A stretch of DNA of 64,000 bases from positions 62,001 to 126,000 of the forward strand of contig NZ_SRSF01000008.1 in NCBI RefSeq assembly GCF_004803465.1. The letters are read 5' to 3'. The DNA is from Neolewinella litorea (GTDB lineage: Bacteria > Bacteroidota > Bacteroidia > Chitinophagales > Saprospiraceae). Position numbers and translations under genes: made by a program. Shown piece after piece: positions 1 through 10,400 of the stretch. The stretch's first letter is position 1; each line of letters opens with the position of its first letter. The notes below the pieces were generated by a model. The model was not told where the DNA came from, did no database searches, and saw nothing but the letters and a program-made list of their open reading frames with translations.

Positions 1-479
1 TCGGCCCAGCCGCCGCTGGCGTAGCAGGGCATGTAGTCGCGGCAGGCACCACCCAGCAATTCCAGCACCGGCACGCCAAGCCGTTTTCCCTTCAGGTCCC
101 ACAGGGCGGTGTCGATGCCGCTGAGGGCCGAGATGGTGGTGCCCCGGTTGCCCAGGATGGGGAATACGCGTCCGCGGTCGCGGGCATAGTGATCGCGGCT
201 GCCGCTGTAGATGGTTTCCCAGAGCGCGGTAATGTCCCCGACCTCTTTGCCCATAAGTTGGGGGGCCAGCTCCTGGTCAATGCAGGTGACGATGGAGGCG
301 CAGGCACCGGTGGCGCCCACGGCCGCCTTGGCTTCCCCGTAGCCCTTGTTGCCGTCCGTATCCTCCACTTCCACGAGCGTCATATCGAAATGCGTGAGCT
401 GCCCGTAGTCGGACCGCCACTGCCGACCGGCGGGGATGGGGCAACGGAGCCAGTAGGCTTGAATGCGCTTGATTTTCAT
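1..479 (-). CDS. Mandelate racemase / muconate lactonizing enzyme family protein, N-terminal part (cut by window edge)
   Basis: About 159 codons are present and the gene runs off the left edge, so only the N-terminal capping domain and the start of the barrel are visible. The ATG at 479 begins MKIKRIQAYWLRCPIP. The motifs LVEVEDTDGNKGYGEA and GIDTALWDLKGKRLG are characteristic of the enolase superfamily, whose members abstract an alpha-proton from a carboxylate and often dehydrate sugar acids. The catalytic Lys and metal-binding acids lie in the missing part, so the substrate cannot be assigned. It follows the TIM-barrel epimerase gene on the same strand 158 bp downstream, which fits a small sugar or sugar-acid operon (inference). 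Confidence 0.85.
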   Translation of the reverse strand, partial: MKIKRIQAYWLRCPIPAGRQWRSDYGQLTHFDMTLVEVEDTDGNKGYGEAKAAVGATGACASIVTCIDQELAPQLMGKEVGDITALWETIYSGSRDHYARDRGRVFPILGNRGTTISALSGIDTALWDLKGKRLGVPVLELLGGACRDYMPCYASGGWA

Positions 480-637
480 GGGTGATTGGTGGACAATGGA
501 TAAGGGGATTAAGGGGTCAACTTGGTCCCGGGGGCTTTAGGTAGATCGGGTGTCTGGCGTCGGAGATTTGGGGGTTGGCCGGCTTCCGATTACGGGTGAT
601 CCAAGTCAGGCCACCCTCTTATCGGACCTGGAGGCCC

Positions 638-1534
638 TCAACCCTGGTCGTTAAGCAGGGGCAGCAGGGTTTCCGCCGAGCGGCGCGTGAGCATGGTGTA
701 GAAGTCTTCGGTAAGCGCCGAGCTGCCGTGGTCCTCGAGGAATTTGCGGGCTTCCTCAGTGAGTCCTTGGGGGTCGGTATCGATGCTGTCGGGATAGGGA
801 TTGGCCGGCGTACGGTCCACCGGCGCGGCGAACTCCACAGACAGCGGTCCGGAGAAGCCCACCTCCTCCAGGGTCGCTACCAGTTCCGGCCAGTCGATGT
901 GGCCCATCCCCGGCGCCATCCGGTTGTTGTCGGCTACATGGAAGCCCACCAGGCGGTCCTTCGCCCGGCGGATGGTGGCCCGGTAATCCTCTTCCTCGAT
1001 GTTCATGTGAAAAATGTCGAGGCACACCCCGCATTCCGGTCCCGTGGCCTCGGCCAGGGCGAGGGCCTGGTCGCCGCGGTTGATGAAGTAGGTCTCAAAG
1101 CGGTTGATGGGCTCGATGCCGAGCCTGACGCCGGCCGCCTGGGCGAATTCGTAGCACTCCTGCATGGAGGCCACCGCCCAGTCCCACTCCTCCTCGGGCC
1201 GCGCGCCGGGCATGATCTTGCCCACCGTGCCGGGCACCACGGAGACCATCTCGCCGTCCAGCTCTTTCACCATCGTGATGATGTCCTTGACGTACTGCAC
1301 GGAGCGCGCCCGGGCACCGGGATCCGCAGCCAGCAGGTTGCGCTCGCCGAGCATCAGGGTGACCGAACCCCAGCATTTTACGTCGTACTTTTTTAACAGG
1401 CTGCGTACTTCACGGGTATCGTAGTCGGCCGGCGTACCCTGGATTTCGAGGTAGTCGTAACCGAGGGGCTTGATGCGGGCCAGGGTCGCCTCGAGGGGCT
1501 CGGCGCGCATCCAGTTGTGGATTGCTAAGGGCAT
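638..1534 (-). CDS. TIM-barrel sugar isomerase/epimerase (ketose 3-epimerase-like)
   Basis: 298 aa, AP-endonuclease-2/xylose-isomerase-like TIM-barrel family. The four metal and acid-base positions of D-tagatose/D-psicose 3-epimerases can be placed: Glu141 in GIEPINRFE, Asp173 in CLDIFHMNIEE, His199 in GFHVADNN and Glu234 in LSVEFAAP. GHIDW at 211-215 is also typical. The enzyme probably epimerises or isomerises a free or phosphorylated ketose in the cytoplasm; no signal peptide is seen. Its neighbour downstream is an enolase-superfamily enzyme and upstream lies the palindromic array. The family is functionally broad (inositol catabolism, hydroxypyruvate isomerase), so the substrate is unknown. 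Confidence 0.88.
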   Translation of the reverse strand: MPLAIHNWMRAEPLEATLARIKPLGYDYLEIQGTPADYDTREVRSLLKKYDVKCWGSVTLMLGERNLLAADPGARARSVQYVKDIITMVKELDGEMVSVVPGTVGKIMPGARPEEEWDWAVASMQECYEFAQAAGVRLGIEPINRFETYFINRGDQALALAEATGPECGVCLDIFHMNIEEEDYRATIRRAKDRLVGFHVADNNRMAPGMGHIDWPELVATLEEVGFSGPLSVEFAAPVDRTPANPYPDSIDTDPQGLTEEARKFLEDHGSSALTEDFYTMLTRRSAETLLPLLNDQG

Positions 1535-1589
1535 GGTGGGGGGGATGATCGAATTAAGCTGCCGTTAATATAGAATGTGTCGGTGATTC

Positions 1590-1733
1590 GCGGCCTGGGG
1601 TCGAATTTTGCTTCGCGGCCTGAGGCTGCGTTTTGCCTGCGCGGCCTGAGGCCGCTTTTTGCTGGCGCGGTCTGAGACCGCATTGTGCTGGCGCGGCCTG
1701 AGGCCGCTTTGTGCTTGCGCGGCCTGAGGCCGC
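1590..1733. repeat. Six-unit tandem array of a 26-bp palindrome
   Basis: Copies of GCGGCCTGAGGCCGC start at 1590, 1615, 1641, 1667, 1693 and 1719, separated by about 11 variable T-rich bases. Each copy is an inverted repeat of six bases around TGA. Unit 4 reads GCGGTCTGAGACCGC, a paired change that keeps the stem. Units 1 and 2 have changes giving G-T pairs on the plus strand, which would be C-A mismatches in RNA from the minus strand. The array fills the gap between the VOC gene and the epimerase gene. It could be a REP-like element, attenuator or mRNA stabiliser. Confidence 0.85.
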
Positions 1734-1736
1734 ATT

Positions 1737-2168
1737 TTACAGGTCGTAGTTGACCATCCACTGGATGCCGTACCGGTCGGTGCACATGCCGAAGTAGGCG
1801 TTCCAGAAGGTTTCCTGGAGGGGCATGGTGATTTTGCCGCCGTCGGAGAGGGCGTGGAAGAGGCGCTCGGTCTCTTCGCGGCTGTCGGGCGAGAGGGTGA
1901 TGTGGACGTTATTGCCCTGGTTGACGGTCATGCCCATGCTGGACGGCGAGTCGCTGCCCATCAGGACGTGCCCGCCGGTAATGGGGAGCTGGACGTTCAT
2001 GACCAGGTTCTTGTCGGCCTCGGCCATCGGCGGCATACCCTCCTGGGGCGGCGCCTCGCCGAAGCGGGAAATGCCGCCCACGAATTCGGTACCGAAGACC
2101 GTCTTGTAAAAGTTGAAGACTTCTTCCGTCTGGTTGGAGAAGTTCAGGTAGGTGCCTACGCTGGCCAT
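1737..2168 (-). CDS. VOC superfamily protein (PhnB / glyoxalase-like)
   Basis: 143 aa from the ATG at 2168 (MASVGTYLNFSNQTEEVFNF). Longer in-frame starts would add a non-conserved leader, so I chose this one. The beta-alpha-beta-beta-beta fold elements FYKTVFGTEFVGGISRFGE, VLMGSD and the C-terminal WNAYFGMCTDRYGIQWMVNY match the PhnB-like branch of the vicinal oxygen chelate superfamily (3-demethylubiquinone methyltransferase-like domain). Members are mostly of unknown substrate and many are non-enzymatic. It is cytoplasmic, single domain, and divergent from the hydrolase gene at 2327. Confidence 0.85.
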   Translation of the reverse strand: MASVGTYLNFSNQTEEVFNFYKTVFGTEFVGGISRFGEAPPQEGMPPMAEADKNLVMNVQLPITGGHVLMGSDSPSSMGMTVNQGNNVHITLSPDSREETERLFHALSDGGKITMPLQETFWNAYFGMCTDRYGIQWMVNYDL

Positions 2169-2326
2169 AGCGATTGAATTGTTGAAGGGTGAATAAAGTG
2201 AATGCCCCCGTGTTGCCAACAAGGGTCGAGGGGGACTCGCCCAAGCTACGGTAAAGTAGGGTTACCGGCGAGTGTCCTGCACCAGCTGACACCACGAAGA
2301 AGTACCTTAGGAAAAAATTCCGCCCC

Positions 2327-3379
2327 ATGCCGCGCTGTCTTCTCCTGCTGCTGACCGCTTTTGCCCTTGCCGCCTGCCAACCGGAAACGGAACCCGCGTC
2401 CGCGCCCGCTAAAACCGAAGCTGCCGATTACTACGACAACGGCGGCCGCGACGACGTGCTATCCGGCGGCGTACGGATGATCCCGATCTCCACCCCCTCC
2501 GGTGAATTCCGCGTGTGGACCAAGCGCGTCGGTAATAGCCCGCACAAGAAAGTACTTCTCCTCCACGGCGGGCCCGGCGCCACCCACGAATACTTCGAGG
2601 CGGCCGACAGCTACTTCCCCGGCGCGGGCATCGAGTACTACTACTACGATCAGTTGGAAAGTGGGCGCAGCGACCATCCCGCCGACTCTAGCCTCTGGAA
2701 CATTCCCCGCTTCGTGAGTGAAGTGGAACAGGTGCGCACGGCTCTGGGTCTGGATCAGGACAACTTCTTTCTCCTGGGTCACTCCTGGGGCGGCATCCTC
2801 GCCATCGAGTACGCACTGGCCCACCAGGACCACCTCAAAGGACTCATCGTCTCCAATATGATGGCCTCGGTACCCGAGTACAACCGCTACGCGCAGGAAG
2901 TACTGGGCCCGAAAATGGATCCCGCCGTGCTCAAAGAGATCCAGGCGCTCGAGGCGGCCCGCGACTTCCAGAATCCGCGCTACGCCCAGCTGGTCACCGA
3001 GAATTACTATACCGAACACGTCCTGCGCATGCCCACGGAAGCGTGGCCCGATCCCGTCAACCGTGGCATGGGCGGCATCAACTACGACATCTACCTGGCC
3101 ATGCAGGGCCCGAGCGAATTCGGCATCATGGAAGGTGCGCTGCTGGAAGACTGGGACCGCAGCCGGGATCTGGAGCAAATAACCGTACCCACCCTCGTCA
3201 TCGGCGCCGAGCACGACACCATGGATCCCGAATACATGAAGTGGATGGCCGATCAGTTCCCAAACGGCCACTACCTCTACCTCCCCGACGGCAGCCATAT
3301 GGCGATGTACGACGACCAGGAGCGCTACTTCCGAGGGGTGATCGACTTCATTAATTCAGTCGATAACGACCCCGAGTAG
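2327..3379 (+). CDS. Proline iminopeptidase-like alpha/beta hydrolase, lipoprotein
   Basis: 350 aa. A lipobox (LAAC, Cys17) follows a hydrophobic stretch, so the mature protein should be lipid-anchored in the envelope. The core is the peptidase S33 fold: HGGPG oxyanion motif at 80-84, nucleophile Ser153 in GHSWGG, acid Asp297 in GAEHDTMD and His324 in DGSHMAMYD. All three catalytic residues are present. The family removes N-terminal proline or releases short peptides, but close relatives include other hydrolases. A lipoprotein form fits peptide trimming in the periplasm or at the surface. It stands alone, divergent from the VOC gene. Confidence 0.88.
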   Translation: MPRCLLLLLTAFALAACQPETEPASAPAKTEAADYYDNGGRDDVLSGGVRMIPISTPSGEFRVWTKRVGNSPHKKVLLLHGGPGATHEYFEAADSYFPGAGIEYYYYDQLESGRSDHPADSSLWNIPRFVSEVEQVRTALGLDQDNFFLLGHSWGGILAIEYALAHQDHLKGLIVSNMMASVPEYNRYAQEVLGPKMDPAVLKEIQALEAARDFQNPRYAQLVTENYYTEHVLRMPTEAWPDPVNRGMGGINYDIYLAMQGPSEFGIMEGALLEDWDRSRDLEQITVPTLVIGAEHDTMDPEYMKWMADQFPNGHYLYLPDGSHMAMYDDQERYFRGVIDFINSVDNDPE

Positions 3380-3515
3380 GGCCACCAATAAAGTTCATGG
3401 GTTTGTAGGGCAGGCGCGCGGGTGCACGGGGCGGGTGGTTGCGCCGTATCGGTCTGGCTCCCTAATTTAAGTCTCCGCCCGTCGGGAATGTCCCCGCGGG
3501 CCATACCGCACAGCC

Positions 3516-4301
3516 GTGAACCACACCTCCACCGCCGAAGAACACACCAAGCTGCCCGATCCGCTGGACCTGATACTGGACGCGCACCACGCCTATACTC
3601 CGGAAACCCTGGCGGCGGCGGGTTACGACCAGGATACGATCAACAAGGTGCAACACATCCGGATGCAACTGCAGCAGCACTTCTCCAATCAGCAGGAACT
3701 GGTGAAGAAGCAGCAGGACTTCATGGAGGAATCGGCCACCGACACCTTCGCCCTGATAAAGTCGCTCAAGCATTCCCTGAACCTCACCCTGCACGAATCC
3801 GAGCATACGCAGTGGGTGGCCAAGACGATGTACATCCTCACCTTCCTGCTGGGCTTTGCGCTCATCTGCGTGGCGGTTTACTTCGGCACCCGGGGGGAAC
3901 AGGTGCTTTCGATTGCCTTCGGCACCTTCGGCATGGCGAGCATCGTGGGCATCATGCTGTCGGACCCGCCCCTCAAACTTCAGGACAGCCGCTCCAACTA
4001 CACCCAACTGACGGTGGGTGTGCTGGCGTGGTTCACCGACCTGATCGACAAGCAGGCCATGACCCAAAGCCTGCAGACCAACCTGCTTAGCCTGCAACAA
4101 CAGGCACAGGACATCCCTACCCTGCTGCGGGTGCAGGAAACCGTCCTCCAGCAGTACATGACCCTCTCCAACGCGCAGATTGAGAATACCGCCAAGGTTC
4201 TCCGGCTGCTGGAGGAGGTAGCCGAGCCTTCCAACCGCCCGCAAGCCAAGAAACGCTCCCGCAAAAAGGAGAAGTCGGCCCGGTTACTGCGGACGCAGTA
4301 G
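3516..4301 (+). CDS. Membrane protein of unknown function with coiled-coil ends
   Basis: 261 aa from a GTG at 3516 (no ATG gives the full N-terminus). Residues 1-100 are polar and helical (IRMQLQQHFSNQQELVKKQQ). Two adjacent hydrophobic segments follow at about 108-148 (MYILTFLLGFALICVAVYFG, then VLSIAFGTFGMASIVGIML). A second helical region (LQQQAQDIPTLLRVQETV) ends in a Lys/Arg-rich tail KKRSRKKEKS. No family is recognised. A hairpin anchor with both ends cytoplasmic is suggested by the basic tail. The gene ends just before a strong terminator. Confidence 0.7.
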   Translation: MNHTSTAEEHTKLPDPLDLILDAHHAYTPETLAAAGYDQDTINKVQHIRMQLQQHFSNQQELVKKQQDFMEESATDTFALIKSLKHSLNLTLHESEHTQWVAKTMYILTFLLGFALICVAVYFGTRGEQVLSIAFGTFGMASIVGIMLSDPPLKLQDSRSNYTQLTVGVLAWFTDLIDKQAMTQSLQTNLLSLQQQAQDIPTLLRVQETVLQQYMTLSNAQIENTAKVLRLLEEVAEPSNRPQAKKRSRKKEKSARLLRTQ

Positions 4302-4352
4302 GTAGGGCACCCTACCCTGCCCAGCACCAATAGGGCGTCATTACCCTTAATC

Positions 4353-4390
4353 ACCAGCGCGGTACCGAATGGCTTCGGTACCGCGCTGGT
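4353..4390. terminator. Bidirectional hairpin terminator between convergent genes
   Basis: A perfect 17-bp inverted repeat, ACCAGCGCGGTACCGAA at 4353-4369 and its complement at 4374-4390, with loop TGGC. It lies between the stop of the membrane protein (4301) and the stop of the giant T9SS gene (4438), which read toward each other. A-rich and T-rich bases on either side are short, but placement and stem strength support termination in both directions. Confidence 0.8.
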
Positions 4391-4437
4391 AATAAAATGG
4401 CATCGTTCCGATCTTCAGGGTGAAGGCGTCTGGACCT

Positions 4438-7400
4438 TTACCGAACGATCATGCGTCGGGCCCTCTCGAATCCCTGCGTCTGCATCCGGTAGATATAGAG
4501 GCCGGTCGGGTAGGCGGAGATGTCGACGGTGACGGCGTGATCGCCGGCGGGGAAGGTCCGGTCGACCAGGGTCGTCATCAGTCGCCCGTTCAGGTCGTAC
4601 ACCTGCAGCCGCACGGCCTGGGCGGTCGGGATGGTGAAGGGGATGACCGTGGTGCCGGTGGCCGGGTTGGGCCGGTTGGTACCCAGTTCGTACCCGATGG
4701 CCCCGATGTCGCCGACCGCGGTCGTCGAGGAGAAGAACGGATAGGGTTCGGACACCGAGCCGAGGATGTAGTCGGCCCCGAAGGCCTGCTCCTCCCCGTT
4801 GGTGCGGTACTCCGCTCCGGTGACGGTATTGACGATACGGAACTCCAGGGGCAGGCCGTAATCAAGCAGATTACCCGATACCAGCACGAAGGCGCGGTAG
4901 TTGTCTTCCGAGGGGCAGTACTCCATGCCGCCGATGCCGCGGCACTCTCCATTGATCAGGGCAATCACCTCCAGAGCGTCGTAATCGTCCTCACCGAGCA
5001 GCCCGGCGTCGAAGATGCCCGTCACGTTCATGTTGTGCTCGTAGCGACCGCGTTCCACCTCGTAGTTAAGGCTCTTCTGAGCGGGGTGGAAGATGGTACC
5101 CTTCCGGCTTGACTTAAGCTTGTAGCCCGCACCTGGATTGAACTGGCGCATGCTGCCCGTCCAGCCCCCGGAGCCAAGCTCGAAGAGGGCAAAGTCGGCC
5201 TTGCCTTTGAGGATATCCCCTTCGGCGGGACTTAGGTCGACCAACACATCATTCACGGGTTCGGGATGGATGCGTGGGTAACCGATCCAGTTCCAACTGT
5301 TGTCGATCGCCACCGAGATGGGACTCGGACTGGGCAGTCCGACCACCTTCAGGGTATCGGGTGCATTGGAGAGGTGTACGAGGTAACCCTGTCCCAGGTT
5401 GATGTCCCTCAGGTTCCCGTTCCAGCCGGAGGCGGGACTATACTGCGCGGAGTTGGCCTGCGACTTGACGATGACGTCGTTTCCGGAGGTACTGTTCAAT
5501 ATGCTTTGGAAGACGTATTCCCGTGACATATCGTCGGTTTCGACGTTCAGCGATATCCAGTTCCATCCCTTGTTAAGTGGGATGACCTGGAAGATACCTT
5601 CGGGGTGCAGAATGTAGGGCTGACTGGCCGAGCCGACGTGGTCGTTGGCCTGGAAGGTCAGTCGTTCCACTGCCCCGTATTCCACACCATTGAGGGCGTG
5701 CCAGAAGCGGAAGGTGATCTCATCGGCCTGGCCGCCTCCCAGGGTATTGCTGTGCACCTTGAGGTAGGCGGCGTAGGAATTGGAAGAGGGGATGTATTCC
5801 ACCTTGGCTACGCCCCGGATCTGTCCGTTAACGAATGCCCCGATCAGGTCGCGCGGGTCGTCGGAGAGCAGATCATCCGTCCCGTCCAGACTGAACTGAG
5901 CCACGATGGTCATGTCGTACTGGTACTGGTCCGGATTAAAGGCCCAGTTGACCTCCTGAGCCAGCAACTCGAAGGTTACGGGTACCGATACGGCACGGTC
6001 TTCCACCAGGGCGGTGATCGTATCATGGTAAATGCCCGGCGTTAGCTCATCGCTGACGGCGAAGTCGACGCGATAATCGTCGCTTGGCAGAATGGTGCCG
6101 CGGGATTGCATCGGCGTGAGCCAATCGGGATAACGGATCAGCGTTGCATTGTCTAGGATATCCAGGGAAAAGGCCTTGCTGGCCAGGGTATTGTTCTTCA
6201 AAACTCCGGTGACAATGTGTGAGCGGCCCACGAGGCCGGCGGCGTAGATCGGATCGGGGTCCCAGAAGACGGGGTTCACATTGACCAGGAAAGACCAGTT
6301 GGTAGCGTGTTTCTGGATGTTCCCGCTGAGGTCCTGCAGACTGTCTACCGTGGCGATGATCTCGATGCCCTGCAATTCTAGCATTTCCGTCAGGTGAGGG
6401 GTGGTGTTGAGCACCAGCTTGTTGCCAAAGCAGGAGGCGGTAACCGGTATTTCTGCTCCGGTATCGGCGCGGGTGAGCCGTACCACCGGGGTGTAGCCGG
6501 CGGTGAAGGTGCAGTTGATCTCTTTGTCGAAGGCCACCGAGATCTCCTCACCGAAGCGGAGGAAGCCATCGCTCGGTGTGGGGATACCGTAGGGAGACAG
6601 GGAGTTGCGGTCGATATTACCCCGCTTTTCCGAGGAGTAGGTGATGCCACTCAGTCCGCAGTTGGCACTCGCCCGGATGCGGTAGGCACCGTCTTCGTAG
6701 TTGGACATGTCGAGACTGAGGTCGTAGTTGGCACCCACAAGTTGCGACTTATCCAATCGGGCGGCGGGGCGGTATCCTTCCCCTTCTTTCTTGATCTCTA
6801 CGGTGACGTAGTTGAAATCCACATTGTTCAAGTCGTAGCCGGAGAGGGTCGTGCGCAGCGTACCTCCCGAGTTCTGGTTGATGAGCCAGCCGTCGTCCGG
6901 GTTGCGCAGGGTGATATTGGTACACTCCGTTTCAAAATTCAGGATCCTGATATAGGCCGTATCGGCGTTGATAAGGTTGCCGTTGTCCTGCCAGAGTTCG
7001 TACTCGCAGGGCGGGTATATCATGATGCCGATGTCCTTGTAGTTGCTCGCCAGTGGACCCCGGGTGACCGACAGGTTCAGGTTGGCTGTCTCTCCGTAGG
7101 GGAGGAAGAAGTTGGCCGCGCCGTTGTTGATAGACTGTCCCCCAAGTTTTACTTGTGCGCCATCAGGATTGGAAGTTGAAACTACCCGCACCGCATATTC
7201 ACGGGTCTCCCGGCTTTCGCTGTTGTTCACGACTTGGCAGAGGAAGTTGGCCGTCCCGTCCGACGGCACGTTGGTGATCTCCGGGGGCAGAATGGTGATC
7301 GAGGCGCGGTCACGGGCCTGGGAGCCGGGTTCCTGCGGGCAACTGGTGGTGCCCAGTTTCAGGTTGAAGGCCGGCACGTTGTATGATTCGTCGGTGAGCA

Positions 7401-10400
7401 GGTCCACGGAGAAGAAGTCCCCGATGTCGCCATCGTCAAGCACGTAGCCCACCTTGCGGCTCTGGGTGTTTTCCGAGCCCGTGTTGGTGGTTGTCGACCA
7501 GCGGAACTTGCCCATTACGCCGAGTTCGCTGTCGAACCAGATGCCGGACTGGTTGTCGATCTTGGCGCCGAGCGCGAATTCGGTATTTACGAACACGTTG
7601 TATTCGTAGGATACTTCGGTTGTCTTGGAGCTTTCGTACTCCCGCGTCAGGGGGGCTCCGGCACTGAAGGAGATGTTTTCCACGAAAGTGGCGTCGCGGC
7701 CCCGGGCCGTATCGTTCTTCGCGAGAATGTTCTCCCACATCAGGCTATCGGCGATGAGGTTATTGACCTCCGCCTGGTCCTCCAGGGACAGGGAGGCGAA
7801 GGGCTGATCGTCGATGATATTGGCCCGCAGCAAGCCCAGCGTGGGCAGCAGGGTATTCTTGATGTGGGTTTCCGTATAGACAAAGGTGGTGGCGAAATCC
7901 TGGGAGGAGATCGACGGCACTACGTCGACGGTCGCCGTACAGCTGCCCGGATCGTAGGTGAGGAAATCCGCCAAGGCAAATTCCTGGTTGTAGGCCGCCC
8001 CGATGTAGACGTCGCCGGCGTGGCCGGTCAGATTGTCCATGTCCGAGGTGGAGAAATTTTCCGTGAACGTCATCGTGGTGTAGATGCCGTTGCGGTCGAA
8101 GTTGTCGCGTCCCGCCTGCGCGGCGAATTTGATCACCGTGCCAAATCCGTTGCCGCTGAAGGGCGTCAGGATTTTGGATCCCAGTAAGAGGTTGGCGTAC
8201 AGGCCCGCTTCCCCGCCAACCTGGGTTTCGTTGGTCGTGAAGTTGGTAAAGGAGGTGCCCTTTTCCACGTAGCTGTAGCTGTTGTCGCCGGGAGGGTCGT
8301 GCAGGATAAGCATGGGTATATCGGGGGAGCGCGTGATGAAACTCGGGGTGTTGCTGCGGGCTCCGGTTACCAGGATCCACTGCTCGACCGGTACGGGCTC
8401 AACCAAGTCGACCTCCGGGATTATGTACAGCAGTTTCTCGTGGTTGTGGACCGTACTGGTGGCGATGATCGGCTCGCCGGCGTCCACCTCGTAGCTCGCT
8501 ATGCCTCCCTTGATCGGCACCCGAACGAATTCACCGCCCCGGTCCGATACGTAGTCATAGATCTTGAGGTAGCCGGTATCGATGTAGCAGTCGACGCCCA
8601 GCACTTCCTTGACGTTGATGTCCAGGCGATAGGAAAAGCCCTGTTCCATAACCACGATGTCGTCGCCGTTGGAGTTGAGGCACTGGGTAACGCTCGCTCC
8701 GGCGTTCGCGTAATCGATGCTGATGTCGAGCGGCGAGCGGTAGATGAACGATACTACTGGATTGACGGCCGCCCGGATGGTATCGGTACTGCCCGCCAGA
8801 ATGGTATCGGCGGCCTGCACCACGATCACGGAGTCGTTGCTGAGCGTATCCAGTATCTGCGGAATATATGTGGTGGTCTCCGCATCGGTGACAATTTCGC
8901 TGGTATCCCGACGGGTCAGGTCCACCTTAATGGCGGTGTTGCCAATTTGGTCCAGAATATTGGTGATGTTGGTCGAGGTACCGATAATGTCCACTACCTC
9001 CACGCTGTAGTCGCGCGCCGGCATCGCGGGCAGTTCAAGGATGCCGTTCGCGTCGGTTTGGTAATCTTCAAAATAGCAGTTGCTCGGTGATGTAATCCGC
9101 ACGACGGCATAGTCGCCCAGGGGCGTCTGGCAACTGCCCTGGACGATCACCTGCAGGATATCGGTTTCCACGTCCACGAAGTTGAGGTCCGTTTTATCCT
9201 GGTCGATGTGCACCACCGTCGAGAGATTATTGTTGGCGTCCTCCAGCCTATGGTGCAAGTACACAGGGGTGAATTCGTAGGTCTTTTCGTCCTGCAGGGC
9301 GAACGACCAGTTGCCATCGCGGTCGGTCTGGATGCCGTAATCGGTACTGTCGATGAGGATCTTCACCCCTTGTACGCCGCAGGTCACGTTGTTGGGCGAT
9401 TCCGGATAGGTGACCCGGCCGGCGGCGGTGAAGACCGTGAGATCGGTAAAGTCAACCCCGAGTGCGTTCTTGGCCGTCATGGTCAGACTGCGGGTAGCCG
9501 ATGACGGAGAAAACTGGTGCGTAGTGGTTCCCACCTTACTGGGAGTCACTGTAAAGTCCGCTCCCTCAAAATAGTACACGTCCCGAAACTCGTAGTAGCC
9601 TTCCGCGTCCGTCACCGTACAATAGGTCGCGAAGCAGTTGGTGGGCAGATTGGCCCCACCGGCCGGCAATGCCGCCTGAAGTGCGAGCGTGACGTCCACA
9701 CCAGACACGCCGGCCCCTAGGGTCGAGCGCACGTGGCCCTTGACGGCGCCGTCGGGGCGGCTGTAGCCGACATCCGAGTCGGTATAGTAGCTTCCCCCGA
9801 TGGGTGTCACGTAGTAGGTATAGGCGTAACCAGGAATGCCGGTATCGTCGTTATACCCGCGGGCGTTCTTGCTCAGCACGTCTAGCTCTTCCCGTGTCGT
9901 GGAGCTGCCGGGAATGCTCCGCTCCAAGCGGATCTCGGTGGCAATGCCCGAGATGTCGTTCCACGTCAGGTTGGTGTTGCCGTACTTGGTGCCGTCTGCG
10001 GCGGTCAGGCCGATGGAGAAGGTGGAGCCTTGGTCGCTGATTCCTGAAGATTCGAAAGCATTATAACCTGGATAAATTAAGTAACTAGCTACTTTATAAT
10101 TATGGTGACTTCCGGGTAAAAGTCCTACATCCGTATAACTTAAAATACCAGGTGAGGGAGTCGTATGAATGAGAACTCCATCCCGGTAGATGCGATAGAG
10201 AAGGCTGTTTTCCGGCAGGTCAGAGCCCTGCTCCCAATTGATAGTCACCCGATCGTCGTCCACCCCATCCTGTGCATTTACCTGAATTGGGTTTTTGAGC
10301 GGAGAGGTCGATAAAGTCAGTAGGTCATTTATTGGCAAGGTGGAACACGGAAGGTCCTTGGTATCTCCGAAATAATAAATTACAGAGACTTCAAAATTAA

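Noticed and set aside
1590-1733. CRISPR-like array of six regular repeats
   Set aside because: The bases between repeats are only about 11 long and nearly constant, so they are not spacers, and no cas genes are present.
1525-1785. Small Arg/Pro-rich open frame across the palindromic array
   Set aside because: Composed of repeat translation (GLRPRR-type) and overlaps two real genes; not a protein.
4590-10040. Several open frames within the giant gene on both strands
   Set aside because: All overlap a single 2125-codon frame with signal peptide, domains and sorting domain.
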